Below, one piece after another: positions 26,971 to 35,913 of a stretch of DNA of 64,000 nucleotides (within the stretch, counting starts at the first letter, position 1; the number at the start of each line of letters is the position of its first letter). Made by a program: the position numbers and the translations under genes. This DNA is from Flavobacterium sp. Root420 (GTDB taxonomy: Bacteria > Bacteroidota > Bacteroidia > Flavobacteriales > Flavobacteriaceae), in contig NZ_LMEF01000030.1 of the NCBI RefSeq assembly GCF_001427905.1, positions 248,001 through 312,000 of the forward strand, read 5' to 3'. The notes beneath the pieces are model-generated. The model was not told the origin of the DNA. It made no database searches and was given only the letters and a program-made list of their open reading frames with translations.

Positions 26971-27331
26971 AAATTTCAACATTCACATTTTTTGGCAAAC
27001 ATGCCACTTGAACCGTTTCACGAGCTGGAGCGGTTTTTTCGTTAAAATAAGACCCGTAGATCGTATTAATAGCGCTAAAATTATTCATATCCATAATGAA
27101 AATAGTCGCCTTAACAACGTTTTCAAAAGTCATGTTTGCAGCTTCCAGAATAGCAGCAATGTTCTCCATTACCTGCTTTGTTTCGTCATTGATGTTTTCA
27201 GTAACAAGCTCTCCTGAAGCTGGATTTATAGCAATCTGACCAGAAGCATATAGCGTATTTCCTGATAATACGGCCTGATTGTATGGCCCGATTGGAGCGG
27301 GAGCTTTTTCGGTAAAGATGATTTTTTTCAT
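26951..27331 (-). CDS. ridA: RidA family reactive-intermediate deaminase
   Basis: 126 residues, the standard RidA length. Motifs: TEKAPAPIGPYNQAV at the N-terminus (the family APxAIGPYSQA block), LYASGQIAINP, and the C-terminal GSYFNEKTAPARETVQVACLP with the catalytic Arg in PARETV. It hydrolyses reactive enamine/imine intermediates released by PLP enzymes. The stop codon lies inside mgsA, so the two genes converge and overlap by 20 bp; no terminator hairpin was found. lptD lies 25 bp upstream in the same direction, so they may be cotranscribed. Confidence 0.96.
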   Translation of the reverse strand: MKKIIFTEKAPAPIGPYNQAVLSGNTLYASGQIAINPASGELVTENINDETKQVMENIAAILEAANMTFENVVKATIFIMDMNNFSAINTIYGSYFNEKTAPARETVQVACLPKNVNVEISIIAVQ

Positions 27332-27356
27332 AATAATTATTTTAATAGAATATAAA

Positions 27357-30086
27357 TTATCGGTTTGAAGTACTTCGTTTATTCCACTTGATGTCGCTAA
27401 GAACTCCTGATTTGATTCCGATAAAGAAATTCCAGTTTGAGTTAGGACCTAGTGGTGTCCAGTTGAAAGCCATTCTCCAGCTTAATAAATCTCTTTCAAA
27501 ACGAAATTGTGTGAAAGTAACCCCTTTTTGAACGAAATCGTAACCGCTGGAAACTCCACCTTTCCATTTAGGCGTAATATCCATATTGATAGAAACCATG
27601 ATAGAATTTCCGGTTATTTTACTTTCTCTGTTTATGTTCGAATAAGTTAAGGAGTAAGCCATTGTCATATCCCACGGGATCTTCGAATTAAAGAATTCGG
27701 TTATAACATCTTCGCCATCATCTTTTTCCTCTGCAAACTGACTTTTACGGCTATCATTTAAGTCTGTATTAGTCCCAAATAAATCATCTTTACGACCACC
27801 ATTCCGCTCACTTTGTTTGTTTTCTTCCTTGACTCCTTTATTTGAAAAAGAGTAGTTTAATGTTAGGTTAGCACTTGTCATTCTGAACAAACTCCCACCA
27901 TTTTCAATGTTGTAAACGTTCATTTTTTTTCCAGAATTATCAATCGCATAAGGATCTAAAGTCGCACCAAAATTAACATTCATTTTGTTGTCAAAAAGTT
28001 GAGTTCCTCCACTTACCAATACAGGTTGCCATGCAAGTATGTCTTTGCCATCAGCATTAAAATTATAGCTGGTGCTAAAATTTAAGTTGTTTAGCAACAT
28101 TATTTTTTTAGGCTCTGTCTTTGTGCTGTCACGATCTCTCACTTTGGCTTCAAAAGTATTACTTAAGGCAATACCAACAATGTTAGAGTTTTCTTTACTA
28201 GGAGCTCCGTAAACGCCTCCATCAAAGCGTGAGTAGGAGTTTGATATTCTTCCTGAAGCATCAACATAGTAATTATCGTAATATTTTTCGAAACTAGGAG
28301 TGTATGCGTACGTAATAGAAGGCCTCATTACGTGGCGGATAGATTGGATTCTTTTGTCTTCTCCAAAGTTAAAAGTACCGTAAATCGTAGTTCCTAAATT
28401 AGAACTGAAATTGTAAGTTCTGAAAGCATCAAAACCGTTTATAGTCTGATCGACAACTTTGTTTTGTGTTGGGTCGTAATTTTTGTGTATTGTTTTTGTA
28501 ACCCAGGTTTCCTGGTAGTTTGTTGATGCTCCTGCACTAAAATACTTAAATATTTTAAAGTTGGTACTAATTGGAATCGATTGTTGAAGTCCAATTTGTG
28601 CGTCTCTAAACATTTGAGGTTTAAAGAATAAAGAATCAGTGGTGACAAATCTATTTTGTCCGGTTACATTGTACTGTAAGTTAATATTTTTAATAAGGCC
28701 TTTTTTAACACCATCTTTACCAACAAAAGGATAAACACGATCAATACTACCTTGTAAGGACGGCAATGTCATTTGAATTTCTTCTGTTTGTGTATTTTGC
28801 TGGTGTGTGGCCGTTAATGCAATACGAGCCCCGGGAATTGTATTGAAAGTTTTATTATAAGAGATAGACGAACTTAAAGTGTTGTTCAAATTTGAACCTA
28901 CGTTTGCCTGATTAATAGATTGTTTAAAGTATTTACTACTACCCATATTTACAGAAGCAGAAAAACTTGAGTTAGGATTTGATTTGGTATCTTTTGAATG
29001 TGACCACTGGATATTGTAAATATTTTGCTTTGAATAATCAGGGTAGCCTCTTTCGCTACTGATCAAATTCTCAAAACGAACATTTACATTCCCACGATAC
29101 TTGTATTTTTTTGCATATGAAGATTCAAAGCGCATGGCATAACTTCCGTTTGTATAGTAATCTCCTAAAACGGTCAGGTCATAATTATCGCTTAAAGCAA
29201 AGTAGTAACCACCATTTTGCAAAGAGAAACCCCTTGTATTGGAGTCATTGTAACTTGGTACAATGATTCCTGAAACACTCTTTTCCTGACTCATAGGGAA
29301 GTATGCAAAAGGTAAGGCAAGAGGAGTAGGGACATCTGCAATGACCATATTGGTTAAACCTGTAACTACTTTCTTTCCCGGAATAAACTTTACTTTATTG
29401 GTCTGAAAGTAATATTCAGGATTGTCTACATCGCTTGAAGTTGTAAAGCGCGCGCCTTTTAAGAAATAAACAGAATCATTTTCTTTTTTAGTAACAGCGG
29501 CCTTGATTTTAAATTCGCCTTGTTCTGTTCTGGAATTATAGATTAATGCTTTTTTTGTTTTAAAATTAAAACGAATAGAGTCTGGCTGAACCTCACTTGC
29601 TCCTTGTTTAAAATTAGGAAATTGACTCAAAACACCTGCAGAATCTTTTATTCTTCCTGCATAGACTTCATCTTTTTCATAATTTAAAACAATTATACCC
29701 GATTTTAACTCTACGTCTTTATAGTATAATTCAGCTTCGTTATATAAAGTAATGAGTTTGTGTTTCTGATCGATTTTCGCATAATCCTTGGCCCTGTACT
29801 TTACTTTTCCGTCAAGAAAAGTCTTTTTAGGTCTAACAGTGTCCAGTTTTACGGTATCTTGTACAGTGGTTGTGGTTTTATCTGTTTGTTTTTCAGCAGG
29901 TAATGCGTTTTTTTTGGTTTTTATCTCTTGCGAATATAATTTACCACATCCTAGTGTTAGGAAAAATGATAATAAAACGATATTAAATAAGTTTGTATGC
30001 AAAGGTTTAAATGCTATTTTTGTAAAAGTATGGCTTGTTTTTTGACATGTCAAACTTACATATAATTTTTTGGCAAAAATAATCAA
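27357..30086 (-). CDS. lptD: Probable LPS assembly protein LptD
   Basis: About 909 residues: signal region near 35-53 (FNIVLLSFFLTLGCGKLYSQ), OstA/LptA-like domain (about 95-210, KHKLITLYNEAELYYKD type repeats) and the LptD C-terminal barrel (about 250-905). The N-terminal ~33 residues before the hydrophobic helix are unusual. A TTG at 30053 (TCQKTSHTF onwards) would give a shorter start, and true initiation is uncertain. It inserts lipopolysaccharide into the outer leaflet. It precedes ridA with 25 bp spacing and is divergent from the amidase gene. Confidence 0.93.
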   Translation of the reverse strand: MIIFAKKLYVSLTCQKTSHTFTKIAFKPLHTNLFNIVLLSFFLTLGCGKLYSQEIKTKKNALPAEKQTDKTTTTVQDTVKLDTVRPKKTFLDGKVKYRAKDYAKIDQKHKLITLYNEAELYYKDVELKSGIIVLNYEKDEVYAGRIKDSAGVLSQFPNFKQGASEVQPDSIRFNFKTKKALIYNSRTEQGEFKIKAAVTKKENDSVYFLKGARFTTSSDVDNPEYYFQTNKVKFIPGKKVVTGLTNMVIADVPTPLALPFAYFPMSQEKSVSGIIVPSYNDSNTRGFSLQNGGYYFALSDNYDLTVLGDYYTNGSYAMRFESSYAKKYKYRGNVNVRFENLISSERGYPDYSKQNIYNIQWSHSKDTKSNPNSSFSASVNMGSSKYFKQSINQANVGSNLNNTLSSSISYNKTFNTIPGARIALTATHQQNTQTEEIQMTLPSLQGSIDRVYPFVGKDGVKKGLIKNINLQYNVTGQNRFVTTDSLFFKPQMFRDAQIGLQQSIPISTNFKIFKYFSAGASTNYQETWVTKTIHKNYDPTQNKVVDQTINGFDAFRTYNFSSNLGTTIYGTFNFGEDKRIQSIRHVMRPSITYAYTPSFEKYYDNYYVDASGRISNSYSRFDGGVYGAPSKENSNIVGIALSNTFEAKVRDRDSTKTEPKKIMLLNNLNFSTSYNFNADGKDILAWQPVLVSGGTQLFDNKMNVNFGATLDPYAIDNSGKKMNVYNIENGGSLFRMTSANLTLNYSFSNKGVKEENKQSERNGGRKDDLFGTNTDLNDSRKSQFAEEKDDGEDVITEFFNSKIPWDMTMAYSLTYSNINRESKITGNSIMVSINMDITPKWKGGVSSGYDFVQKGVTFTQFRFERDLLSWRMAFNWTPLGPNSNWNFFIGIKSGVLSDIKWNKRSTSNR

Positions 30087-30135
30087 TTGTAAAAATTATA
30101 GCAGTTGCATTTTATTAAAATTAACTTTTAGATTT

Positions 30136-31257
30136 ATGAACATATTTAACAAAACTAGGCTAATATTTAGTTTTTTTCTAACTATAATTTCATTTTGCGC
30201 ATACAGTCAGGCAAATGTTTTTAAGGTAACACTTGATGCCGGACACGGTGATCATGACTTTGGAGCCGTCTATAGCGGAAGAATCGAAAAAAATATTGCA
30301 TTGGCCATTGTGTTAAAAGTTGGAAAAATTTTAGAAGACAGTCCAAATGTTAATGTCATTTATACCCGTAAAACGGATGTTTTTATCGATTTGGTCGAAA
30401 GAGCTAATATTGCCAATCGAGCTAACTCGAATATTTTTGTTTCTATACATTGTAATGCCAATAAAAATACTGCAGCAGACGGAACAGAAACCTATGTAAT
30501 GGGTTTGAGTAAAGTCGCTTCGAATCTTGAAGCTGCGAAAAAAGAGAACTCGGTAATTACTTTAGAGAAAGATTATAAACGTAAGTATGAAGGTTATGAC
30601 CCTAATTCTCCGGAATCAATGGCGGCAATGACTATAATGCAAGAAGAATATTTAGATAATAGTATTGCATTGGCTAGTAAAATTGAGGATAATTTTGACC
30701 GTTTAGGAAAGAAACTTCGTCAGGGTGGCGTAAAACAAGCCCCTTTTATGGTACTTCATAAAGCGTATATGCCTAGGGTTTTAGTTGAAACCGGTTTCGT
30801 TTCGAACCCTACGGAAGGAAACATTTTAAATTCAGAAGAAGGTCAAAATGATATCGCCAAAGCTATCGCCGAAGCAATTATAAGTTACAAAAGGGAGTAT
30901 TTTGGTTCTGGAGTTCCGGAAGTAATGGATGCCAAACCAGCAAAAGATACTGCTAAACCAAAAACAGTTATAGCAGCTCCGGCAACAAACAAAAATGCAA
31001 CAAAAGGAACTATCTTTAAAGTGCAATTAATTGCCAGTATTAAAAAGACACCTTTAGAGCCAAAGAACTTTAAAGGACTGAAAAATGTGACAATGTTGTA
31101 TGAAAATAATATTTATAAATATTTCTACGAGGAAACTTCAGATTATCAGGCGGCACAAAAATATTTGCAAGAAGCTAAAAGTAAAGGATATGGAGCTTCT
31201 TTTTTAATAGCATACAAAGACGGAGAAAAAATCAGTATTCAGGACGCCACTAAATAA
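30136..31257 (+). CDS. N-acetylmuramoyl-L-alanine amidase (Amidase_3) with SPOR-like C-terminus
   Basis: 373 residues from the ATG at 30136 (MNIFNKTRLIF); an ATG at 30070 would overlap lptD on the other strand. A signal peptide precedes the Amidase_3 catalytic domain (about 27-255): LDAGHGDHDFGA with zinc His, Glu in RIEKNIAL, SIHCNAN with zinc His, and VETGFVSN with catalytic Glu. A disordered PKTVIAAP linker leads to a C-terminal beta-alpha domain (about 290-368) resembling SPOR, which binds denuded glycans. It cleaves septal peptidoglycan. The MCE gene follows by 50 bp. Confidence 0.94.
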   Translation: MNIFNKTRLIFSFFLTIISFCAYSQANVFKVTLDAGHGDHDFGAVYSGRIEKNIALAIVLKVGKILEDSPNVNVIYTRKTDVFIDLVERANIANRANSNIFVSIHCNANKNTAADGTETYVMGLSKVASNLEAAKKENSVITLEKDYKRKYEGYDPNSPESMAAMTIMQEEYLDNSIALASKIEDNFDRLGKKLRQGGVKQAPFMVLHKAYMPRVLVETGFVSNPTEGNILNSEEGQNDIAKAIAEAIISYKREYFGSGVPEVMDAKPAKDTAKPKTVIAAPATNKNATKGTIFKVQLIASIKKTPLEPKNFKGLKNVTMLYENNIYKYFYEETSDYQAAQKYLQEAKSKGYGASFLIAYKDGEKISIQDATK

Positions 31258-31282
31258 TAGCCACAAGTTCGAATATTTATAT

Positions 31283-31290
31283 TAATTTTG
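31283..31290 (+). promoter_or_regulatory. -7 box before the MCE gene
   Basis: TAATTTTG fits the flavobacterial TAnnTTTG consensus and lies 17 bp before the TTG start. No clear -33 TTG is seen at normal spacing, so promoter status is tentative. Confidence 0.35.
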
Positions 31291-31307
31291 TACAAACACT
31301 TAGAATT

Positions 31308-32273
31308 TTGAAACTAACAAGAGAAATTAAAACGGCTATTTTAGTCATCGCGTCAATTTTATTATTTATTTGGGGCTACAGCTTTTTAAAAGGCAGAGAT
31401 CTTTTTACAAATTACAAAACATTATATGTAGAATATGATAATGTTGAAGATTTATCACAATCAGCACCGGTAACCTTAAACGGATTGGGAATTGGTAAAG
31501 TAAATAAAATTACAATCAACGAAACAACAGGTAGATTATTAGTTGAACTTCAGTTAAAAACTGATTTTCCAATTTCTAAAACCAGTAAAGCAGCATTATA
31601 TTCTCCGAGTTTAATTGGAGGAAAACAAATTAAAATTATTCCGAATCTTGCGGATAAAGATCCTGCGGTTGATGGGCAAACGTTGGAAGCAACTATTGAA
31701 TTGGGATTAACTGAATCTTTAGGCGGTAAAATAGAGCCAATAGAGCAAAAATTAAATCTAATGCTGGCGAACATAAATACGCTGGTTGGTGGGTTAAACA
31801 ATGTTTTGGATAAAAAAGGTCAGGAAGATTTGAAAAAGTCGTTGTCAGAATTGAGTCAGACCATGGAGCAATTTCATAGAGCTTCAGGAAGTCTTAATTC
31901 TATTTTAGATACTAACAAAGCACAGATTAATGGAGTTGTGGCAAACTTTAATAAAATGTCAAGCAACTTCAATAAAATATCAGATTCTTTAAGTAAAGCC
32001 GATTTAGGAAAAACAATTAGAAACTTAAACCAAACTTTAACAAAAGTAGATGGTATTATGGCTAACCTAAACTCAGGAAAAGGTTCTGCAGGTAAATTAT
32101 TGAATGATGATGCTTTGTATAATAATTTGGCTAAAACTTCAAAAGAGCTTGAATTATTATTGCAGGATGTTCGATTATATCCAACACGTTATGTAAATGT
32201 TTCTCTTTTTGGAAAGAAAAATAAACCATACGTTTCACCTGTAAAAGATGCCAATACAACCGACAAAAAATAA
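31308..32273 (+). CDS. MlaD family protein (MCE domain)
   Basis: 321 residues starting at a TTG codon (LKLTREIKTAILVIAS); no ATG is available upstream. One N-terminal membrane anchor (about 9-27), an MCE domain (about 38-115, with LSQSAPVTLNGLGIGKVNKI), then a long coiled-coil region (about 140-290) with repeated FNKMSSNFNKI-type heptads. The family forms hexameric lipid-transport tubes in the periplasm, with MlaE/MlaF permease-ATPase partners not seen here. The next gene encodes an Fe-S protein 6 bp downstream, an unusual partner. Confidence 0.93.
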   Translation: MKLTREIKTAILVIASILLFIWGYSFLKGRDLFTNYKTLYVEYDNVEDLSQSAPVTLNGLGIGKVNKITINETTGRLLVELQLKTDFPISKTSKAALYSPSLIGGKQIKIIPNLADKDPAVDGQTLEATIELGLTESLGGKIEPIEQKLNLMLANINTLVGGLNNVLDKKGQEDLKKSLSELSQTMEQFHRASGSLNSILDTNKAQINGVVANFNKMSSNFNKISDSLSKADLGKTIRNLNQTLTKVDGIMANLNSGKGSAGKLLNDDALYNNLAKTSKELELLLQDVRLYPTRYVNVSLFGKKNKPYVSPVKDANTTDKK

Positions 32274-32279
32274 TAAGGA

Positions 32280-33617
32280 ATGAGTTATTTAGATAATATT
32301 TTATTCGCTATACTTCTGATAGCTGGTTTTGGCTTTTTTGCTTCAAGTGTAAAAAAAATAATCAGAAACATAAAATTAGGAGTTAATGTAGATCGAAAAG
32401 ACAATCCGAAGGCACGTTGGGCAAACATGGCATTGATTGCTCTTGGACAATCGAAAATGGTGAAACGTCCGGTGGCCGGTGTATTGCATATTGTGGTATA
32501 CGTTGGATTTATTATCATAAATATCGAATTACTTGAAATTATCATTGATGGATTATTTGGAACTCATAGAATTTTTGCGCCTTATTTGGGTGTAGTTTAT
32601 GATGTTTTAATTGCTTCATTTGAAATATTGGCAATACTGGTAATCTTTGCTGTTACAGTTTTCTGGATTAGAAGAAATGGTATTAGATTGAAACGTTTTA
32701 TACATTCAGATTTAAAAGGTTTTCCTAAAAGTGATGCTAACTATATTCTGTATTTTGAAACAGTATTGATGATTTTGTTTTTATTGATGAACGCTTCTGA
32801 TTTGCATTTACAGAATGTTCCGGGAGGATTTTCTCATTTTCATAAAGCAGGAACTTTTCCTGTGAGTCAATTTATTGCTCCAATGTTTAACGGAATGTCA
32901 AATGAGTTGGTTATGATGTTGTTTGAAGTTTTCTGGTGGGTTCATATTGCTGGTATTTTAGTTTTTATGAACTATTTATACTTCTCAAAACACCTGCATA
33001 TTCTTTTGGCTTTTCCAAATACTTATTTTGCAGATTTAAATCCGAAGGGGAAATTTGATAATTTAGAATCGGTTACCAAAGAAGTAAAGTTAATGATGGA
33101 TCCAAATGCTGATCCGTTTGCGGCAGCTCCGGTTGATGAAAATGCTGCGCCGAGTAAATTTGGTGCAAGCGATGTTCAGGATTTAAACTGGGTTCAGCTA
33201 CTGAATGCGTATACATGTACAGAATGTGGACGTTGTACATCAGCATGTCCGGCAAATCAAACAGGTAAAAAATTGTCTCCTCGTAAGATTATGATGGATA
33301 CAAGAGATCGCTTACAAGAAGTAGGAAAAAATATTGATACCAATAAAGGTGTTTTTGTTCCGGATAGCAAAACACTACTAAACGATTATATAACACCAGA
33401 AGAATTGTGGGCTTGTACGTCTTGTAACGCCTGCGTTGAAGAATGTCCGGTGAACATTAGTCCGTTGTCTATTATTATGGATATGCGTCGTTATTTAGTG
33501 ATGGAACAAAGTGCTGCTCCAATGTCATTGAATGCTATGATGACTAATATTGAAAACAATGGAGCGCCATGGCAATACAGTCAGCAAGATAGATTGAACT
33601 GGAAAAACGAGAATTAG
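32280..33617 (+). CDS. Membrane-bound 4Fe-4S oxidoreductase subunit (HdrD/GlcF-like)
   Basis: 445 residues. Five or six hydrophobic helices lie between about 5 and 240 (NarI/DsrM-like), then two CxxCxxCxxxCP motifs: Cys313 start (CTECGRCTSACPANQ) and Cys379 start (CTSCNACVEECPVNIS), each binding a [4Fe-4S] cluster. It should move electrons between a membrane quinone and the soluble CCG-type partner encoded 135 bp downstream. Similar pairs are annotated in Bacteroidota as glycolate-oxidase-type or heterodisulfide-reductase-type, with no proven substrate. No flavoprotein gene is adjacent, so the electron donor is unknown. Confidence 0.92.
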   Translation: MSYLDNILFAILLIAGFGFFASSVKKIIRNIKLGVNVDRKDNPKARWANMALIALGQSKMVKRPVAGVLHIVVYVGFIIINIELLEIIIDGLFGTHRIFAPYLGVVYDVLIASFEILAILVIFAVTVFWIRRNGIRLKRFIHSDLKGFPKSDANYILYFETVLMILFLLMNASDLHLQNVPGGFSHFHKAGTFPVSQFIAPMFNGMSNELVMMLFEVFWWVHIAGILVFMNYLYFSKHLHILLAFPNTYFADLNPKGKFDNLESVTKEVKLMMDPNADPFAAAPVDENAAPSKFGASDVQDLNWVQLLNAYTCTECGRCTSACPANQTGKKLSPRKIMMDTRDRLQEVGKNIDTNKGVFVPDSKTLLNDYITPEELWACTSCNACVEECPVNISPLSIIMDMRRYLVMEQSAAPMSLNAMMTNIENNGAPWQYSQQDRLNWKNEN

Positions 33618-33752
33618 AATTAAGGTTTAATTGGTTATTTGTTTAACCGTTTAATCTATTGGAATAGAATATTTAAGGTTTTTTTAGTGGCGGCTATAGT
33701 AAGGAGTACAACTAGCCAAATAAACGATTAACCGATTTAACAACAAAAGAAG
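33618..33752. other. Spacer with repeated ttaacc-type sequence between the two Fe-S subunit genes
   Basis: 135 bp between two genes that should work together. Both flanks hold GTTTAACC/GGTTAATCG-like sequence in opposite senses (about 33629-33650 and 33715-33741), forming an imperfect inverted arrangement. It resembles short intergenic filler repeats of flavobacteria. No terminator is seen. Confidence 0.35.
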
Positions 33753-34544
33753 ATGTCAGAAAGTTTAGTAGTGCCAACAATGGCTGAAATGCTAGCCGAA
33801 GGAAAACAGCCAGAAGTTTTATTTTGGGTGGGTTGTGCAGGAAGTTTTGATGATAGAGCAAAAAAAATTACCAAAGCATTTGTACGTATTTTAAATCGTA
33901 CCAATGTTTCATTTGCAGTTTTAGGCACAGAAGAGAGTTGTACCGGAGATCCTGCAAAACGTGCTGGAAATGAATTTTTGTTTCAAATGCAGGCCATGAT
34001 GAATATCGAGGTTTTAAATGCATATGAAGCTAAAAAGATTGTTACAGCTTGTCCGCATTGTTTTAATACTTTAAAAAATGAATATCCTGAGTTGGGTGGT
34101 CAATATGATGTTATTCATCATACAGAATTTTTAAAGTCATTAATTGATGAAGGAAGATTGACTGTTGAAGGCGGTCAGTTTAAAGGAAAAAAAATCACTT
34201 TTCACGATCCTTGTTATTTAGGAAGAGCAAATAAAGTATATGAAGCACCAAGAGATTTAATTCAGAAATTGGATGTTGAATTGGTTGAAATGAAGCGTTC
34301 AAAAGCAAACGGATTATGTTGTGGAGCAGGTGGAGCACAGATGTTTAAAGATGCTGAACCAGGAAACAAAGAAGTGAACGTATTGCGTACTGAAGATGCC
34401 TTAGAAGTACAACCAGATATAATAGCAGCGGGTTGTCCGTTCTGTAATACCATGTTAACCGACGGTATCAAACATCAGGAAAAAGAAGGACAGGTTAAAG
34501 TTATGGATATTGCTGAACTAATTGCTAATGCTCAGGATTTATAA
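33753..34544 (+). CDS. (Fe-S)-binding protein with paired CCG domains (HdrB-like)
   Basis: 263 residues, soluble. Two cysteine-rich CCG domains: an N-terminal CAGSFDDRA/ESCTGDPAKRAGNEF with TACPHCFNT (about 91-99), and a C-terminal HDPCYLGR followed by LCCGAGGAQMF (about 189-199) and AAGCPFCNTM. CCG domains hold special [4Fe-4S] or zinc centres in HdrB, SdhE and LutA-type proteins. The genomic pairing with the membrane Fe-S protein suggests one electron-transfer complex. The stop codon is followed after 1 bp by the ATG of a secreted protein. The substrate is unknown. Confidence 0.92.
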   Translation: MSESLVVPTMAEMLAEGKQPEVLFWVGCAGSFDDRAKKITKAFVRILNRTNVSFAVLGTEESCTGDPAKRAGNEFLFQMQAMMNIEVLNAYEAKKIVTACPHCFNTLKNEYPELGGQYDVIHHTEFLKSLIDEGRLTVEGGQFKGKKITFHDPCYLGRANKVYEAPRDLIQKLDVELVEMKRSKANGLCCGAGGAQMFKDAEPGNKEVNVLRTEDALEVQPDIIAAGCPFCNTMLTDGIKHQEKEGQVKVMDIAELIANAQDL

Positions 34545-34545
34545 A

Positions 34546-35148
34546 ATGAAGAAAAATATATTTTTGCTAATTGTTTTATTTTCTAATATCGTTACCTATT
34601 CTCAGGATGTGTTAAAAGTTATTGCAAAAGAAACATGTGAATGTCTAGATGCTAAAAAGCTTAAATCGGATAATTTTACTGGAGATGAATTAAAAGCTGC
34701 AGTTGGATTATGCATGATTAAAAGTTATTCTGATCATATGTCAGAATTTAAAGCTGATGAAAAGGTAAAATTTTCTGATAAGGAAGGAATGAGTAAGTTA
34801 GGAGAAGCTGTTGGCGTAAAAATGCTGGAAGTTTGCCCTGCTATGATTTTGGAATTAGGGAAAGGGTCAAAAGACGATGTTCAAGTTAAAGAACAAGATG
34901 CTTTTATTGTTGGTGAGGTAACCGATATAAAATCGGAGCAGTTTATGACTTTACAAATGATGGATCAAAATGGAAGAAATTATAGTCTCCTTTTATTGGA
35001 TTATTTTGATACAGCATCATTACTAACTAATAATGAAATTAAGAAAAAAGACAAGCTTAAAGTAAGTTATACCGAAATTGAGTTATTTGATATTAAAGTT
35101 AAAGAGTTTAGAGCCTTTAAAATACTTACAAAATTAGAGAAACAATAA
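34546..35148 (+). CDS. Uncharacterised secreted protein of an Fe-S operon
   Basis: 200 residues from the ATG at 34546 (an ATG at 34522 would overlap the CCG gene). A signal peptide (MKKNIFLLIVLFSNIVTYSQ) leads to a mature protein with Cys residues in KETCECLDAK and GLCMIK and a further CPAM near 110. The C-terminal half (about 115-200) is beta-rich with KSEQFMTLQMMDQNGRNY, like an OB-fold. I recognise no family. It begins 1 bp after the CCG gene, so it is cotranscribed and may be an exported part or target of that redox system. Confidence 0.75.
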   Translation: MKKNIFLLIVLFSNIVTYSQDVLKVIAKETCECLDAKKLKSDNFTGDELKAAVGLCMIKSYSDHMSEFKADEKVKFSDKEGMSKLGEAVGVKMLEVCPAMILELGKGSKDDVQVKEQDAFIVGEVTDIKSEQFMTLQMMDQNGRNYSLLLLDYFDTASLLTNNEIKKKDKLKVSYTEIELFDIKVKEFRAFKILTKLEKQ

Positions 35149-35229
35149 GTAAGGTTATAAGTTTTTTGAAACTTTAAACCTGAAATTTTCAAAGAATCTA
35201 AAATCAACAATCTAAAATCTAAAATTAAA

Positions 35230-35712
35230 ATGTATATACCTTTTGAAAATTTACCTGGTGAATCCAGAGTTTGGATTTATCAATCAAACAGAAAATTTTC
35301 TGAGGAAGAATTTTCTGAAATAGAGACTGACCTAAAAGCTTTTGTTGAGGAATGGGCAGCGCATGGAACAAGTTTAGAGGCTTCGTATTTATTGAAATAC
35401 AACCGATTTATTATTTTGGCTGTAAATCAGGATGTACAGGCTGCTACAGGTTGTTCTATCGATAGTTCTGTTGAATTTATTCAGAGTCTGGAGAAAAAGT
35501 ACAACGTTGATTTGCTAGATAAAATGAACGTGACTTTTAAAAATGGAGAACATATTGCACATAAAACATTAATTGATTTTAAGAAAATGGTGAAAGACAA
35601 ATCGGTTTCTGAGAATACGATTGTGTTTAATAATTTGGTGAACAATATCGAAGAATTTAATGAATCTTGGGAAGTGCCTGCCGCTGATAGCTGGCATAGC
35701 AGGTTTTTCTAA
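35230..35712 (+). CDS. Conserved Bacteroidota protein (often misnamed ABC transporter ATPase)
   Basis: 160 residues, cytoplasmic, opening MYIPFENLPGESRVWIYQSNR. Homologues in Bacteroidota databases are often labelled ABC transporter ATPase, but there is no Walker A (GxxGxGKS/T), Walker B or ABC signature motif, so that name is unsupported. Secondary structure appears alpha/beta with a FVEEWAAHG helix and a central LKYNRFIILAVNQ strand. A single conserved Cys lies in ATGCSIDSS. It is followed by a strong terminator. Function is unknown. Confidence 0.85.
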   Translation: MYIPFENLPGESRVWIYQSNRKFSEEEFSEIETDLKAFVEEWAAHGTSLEASYLLKYNRFIILAVNQDVQAATGCSIDSSVEFIQSLEKKYNVDLLDKMNVTFKNGEHIAHKTLIDFKKMVKDKSVSENTIVFNNLVNNIEEFNESWEVPAADSWHSRFF

Positions 35713-35732
35713 GAAATTATAAAAAATATTTG

Positions 35733-35764
35733 AAGGCATAAAATTTAGATTTTATGCCTTTTTT
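35733..35764 (+). terminator. Intrinsic terminator after the 35230-35712 gene
   Basis: Perfect 12 bp stem, AAGGCATAAAAT (35733-35744) with ATTTTATGCCTT (35749-35760), 4 nt TTAG loop and T run to 35764. Confidence 0.92.
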
Positions 35765-35796
35765 GTTAGATTAAATACTTAGAAAACATAAAAAAA

Positions 35797-35913
35797 ATGA
35801 AGATAAGAACGATAAAAATAATTATAATACTTTTCATTCTGATCATTATTGGATATTTAGTATTGGATTATTATACAGGTAGAATGTTTTATGGTTTGCA
35901 TCCACCTGATTGA
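35797..35913 (+). CDS. Putative 38-residue single-pass membrane peptide
   Basis: An ATG with an A-rich leader starts a 38-codon frame ending TGA at 35911. The peptide has basic residues at the start (MKIRTIK), one strongly hydrophobic helix (about 8-24, IIIILFILIIIGYLVL) and a short polar tail (DYYTGRMFYGLHPPD). The charge pattern, K/R inside, is that of a real small membrane protein. No family is recognised and it is short, so it could be chance. Confidence 0.45.
   Translation: MKIRTIKIIIILFILIIIGYLVLDYYTGRMFYGLHPPD

Noticed and set aside
30040..30085. TTGACA ... TATAAT-like sequence upstream of the amidase gene
   Set aside because: The spacing is about 13 bp, too short for the E. coli type, and flavobacteria use TTG/TAnnTTTG promoters.
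35230..35712. Reading the 160-residue protein as an ABC transporter ATPase
   Set aside because: No Walker A, Walker B or ABC signature motif is present; the name is a database carry-over.
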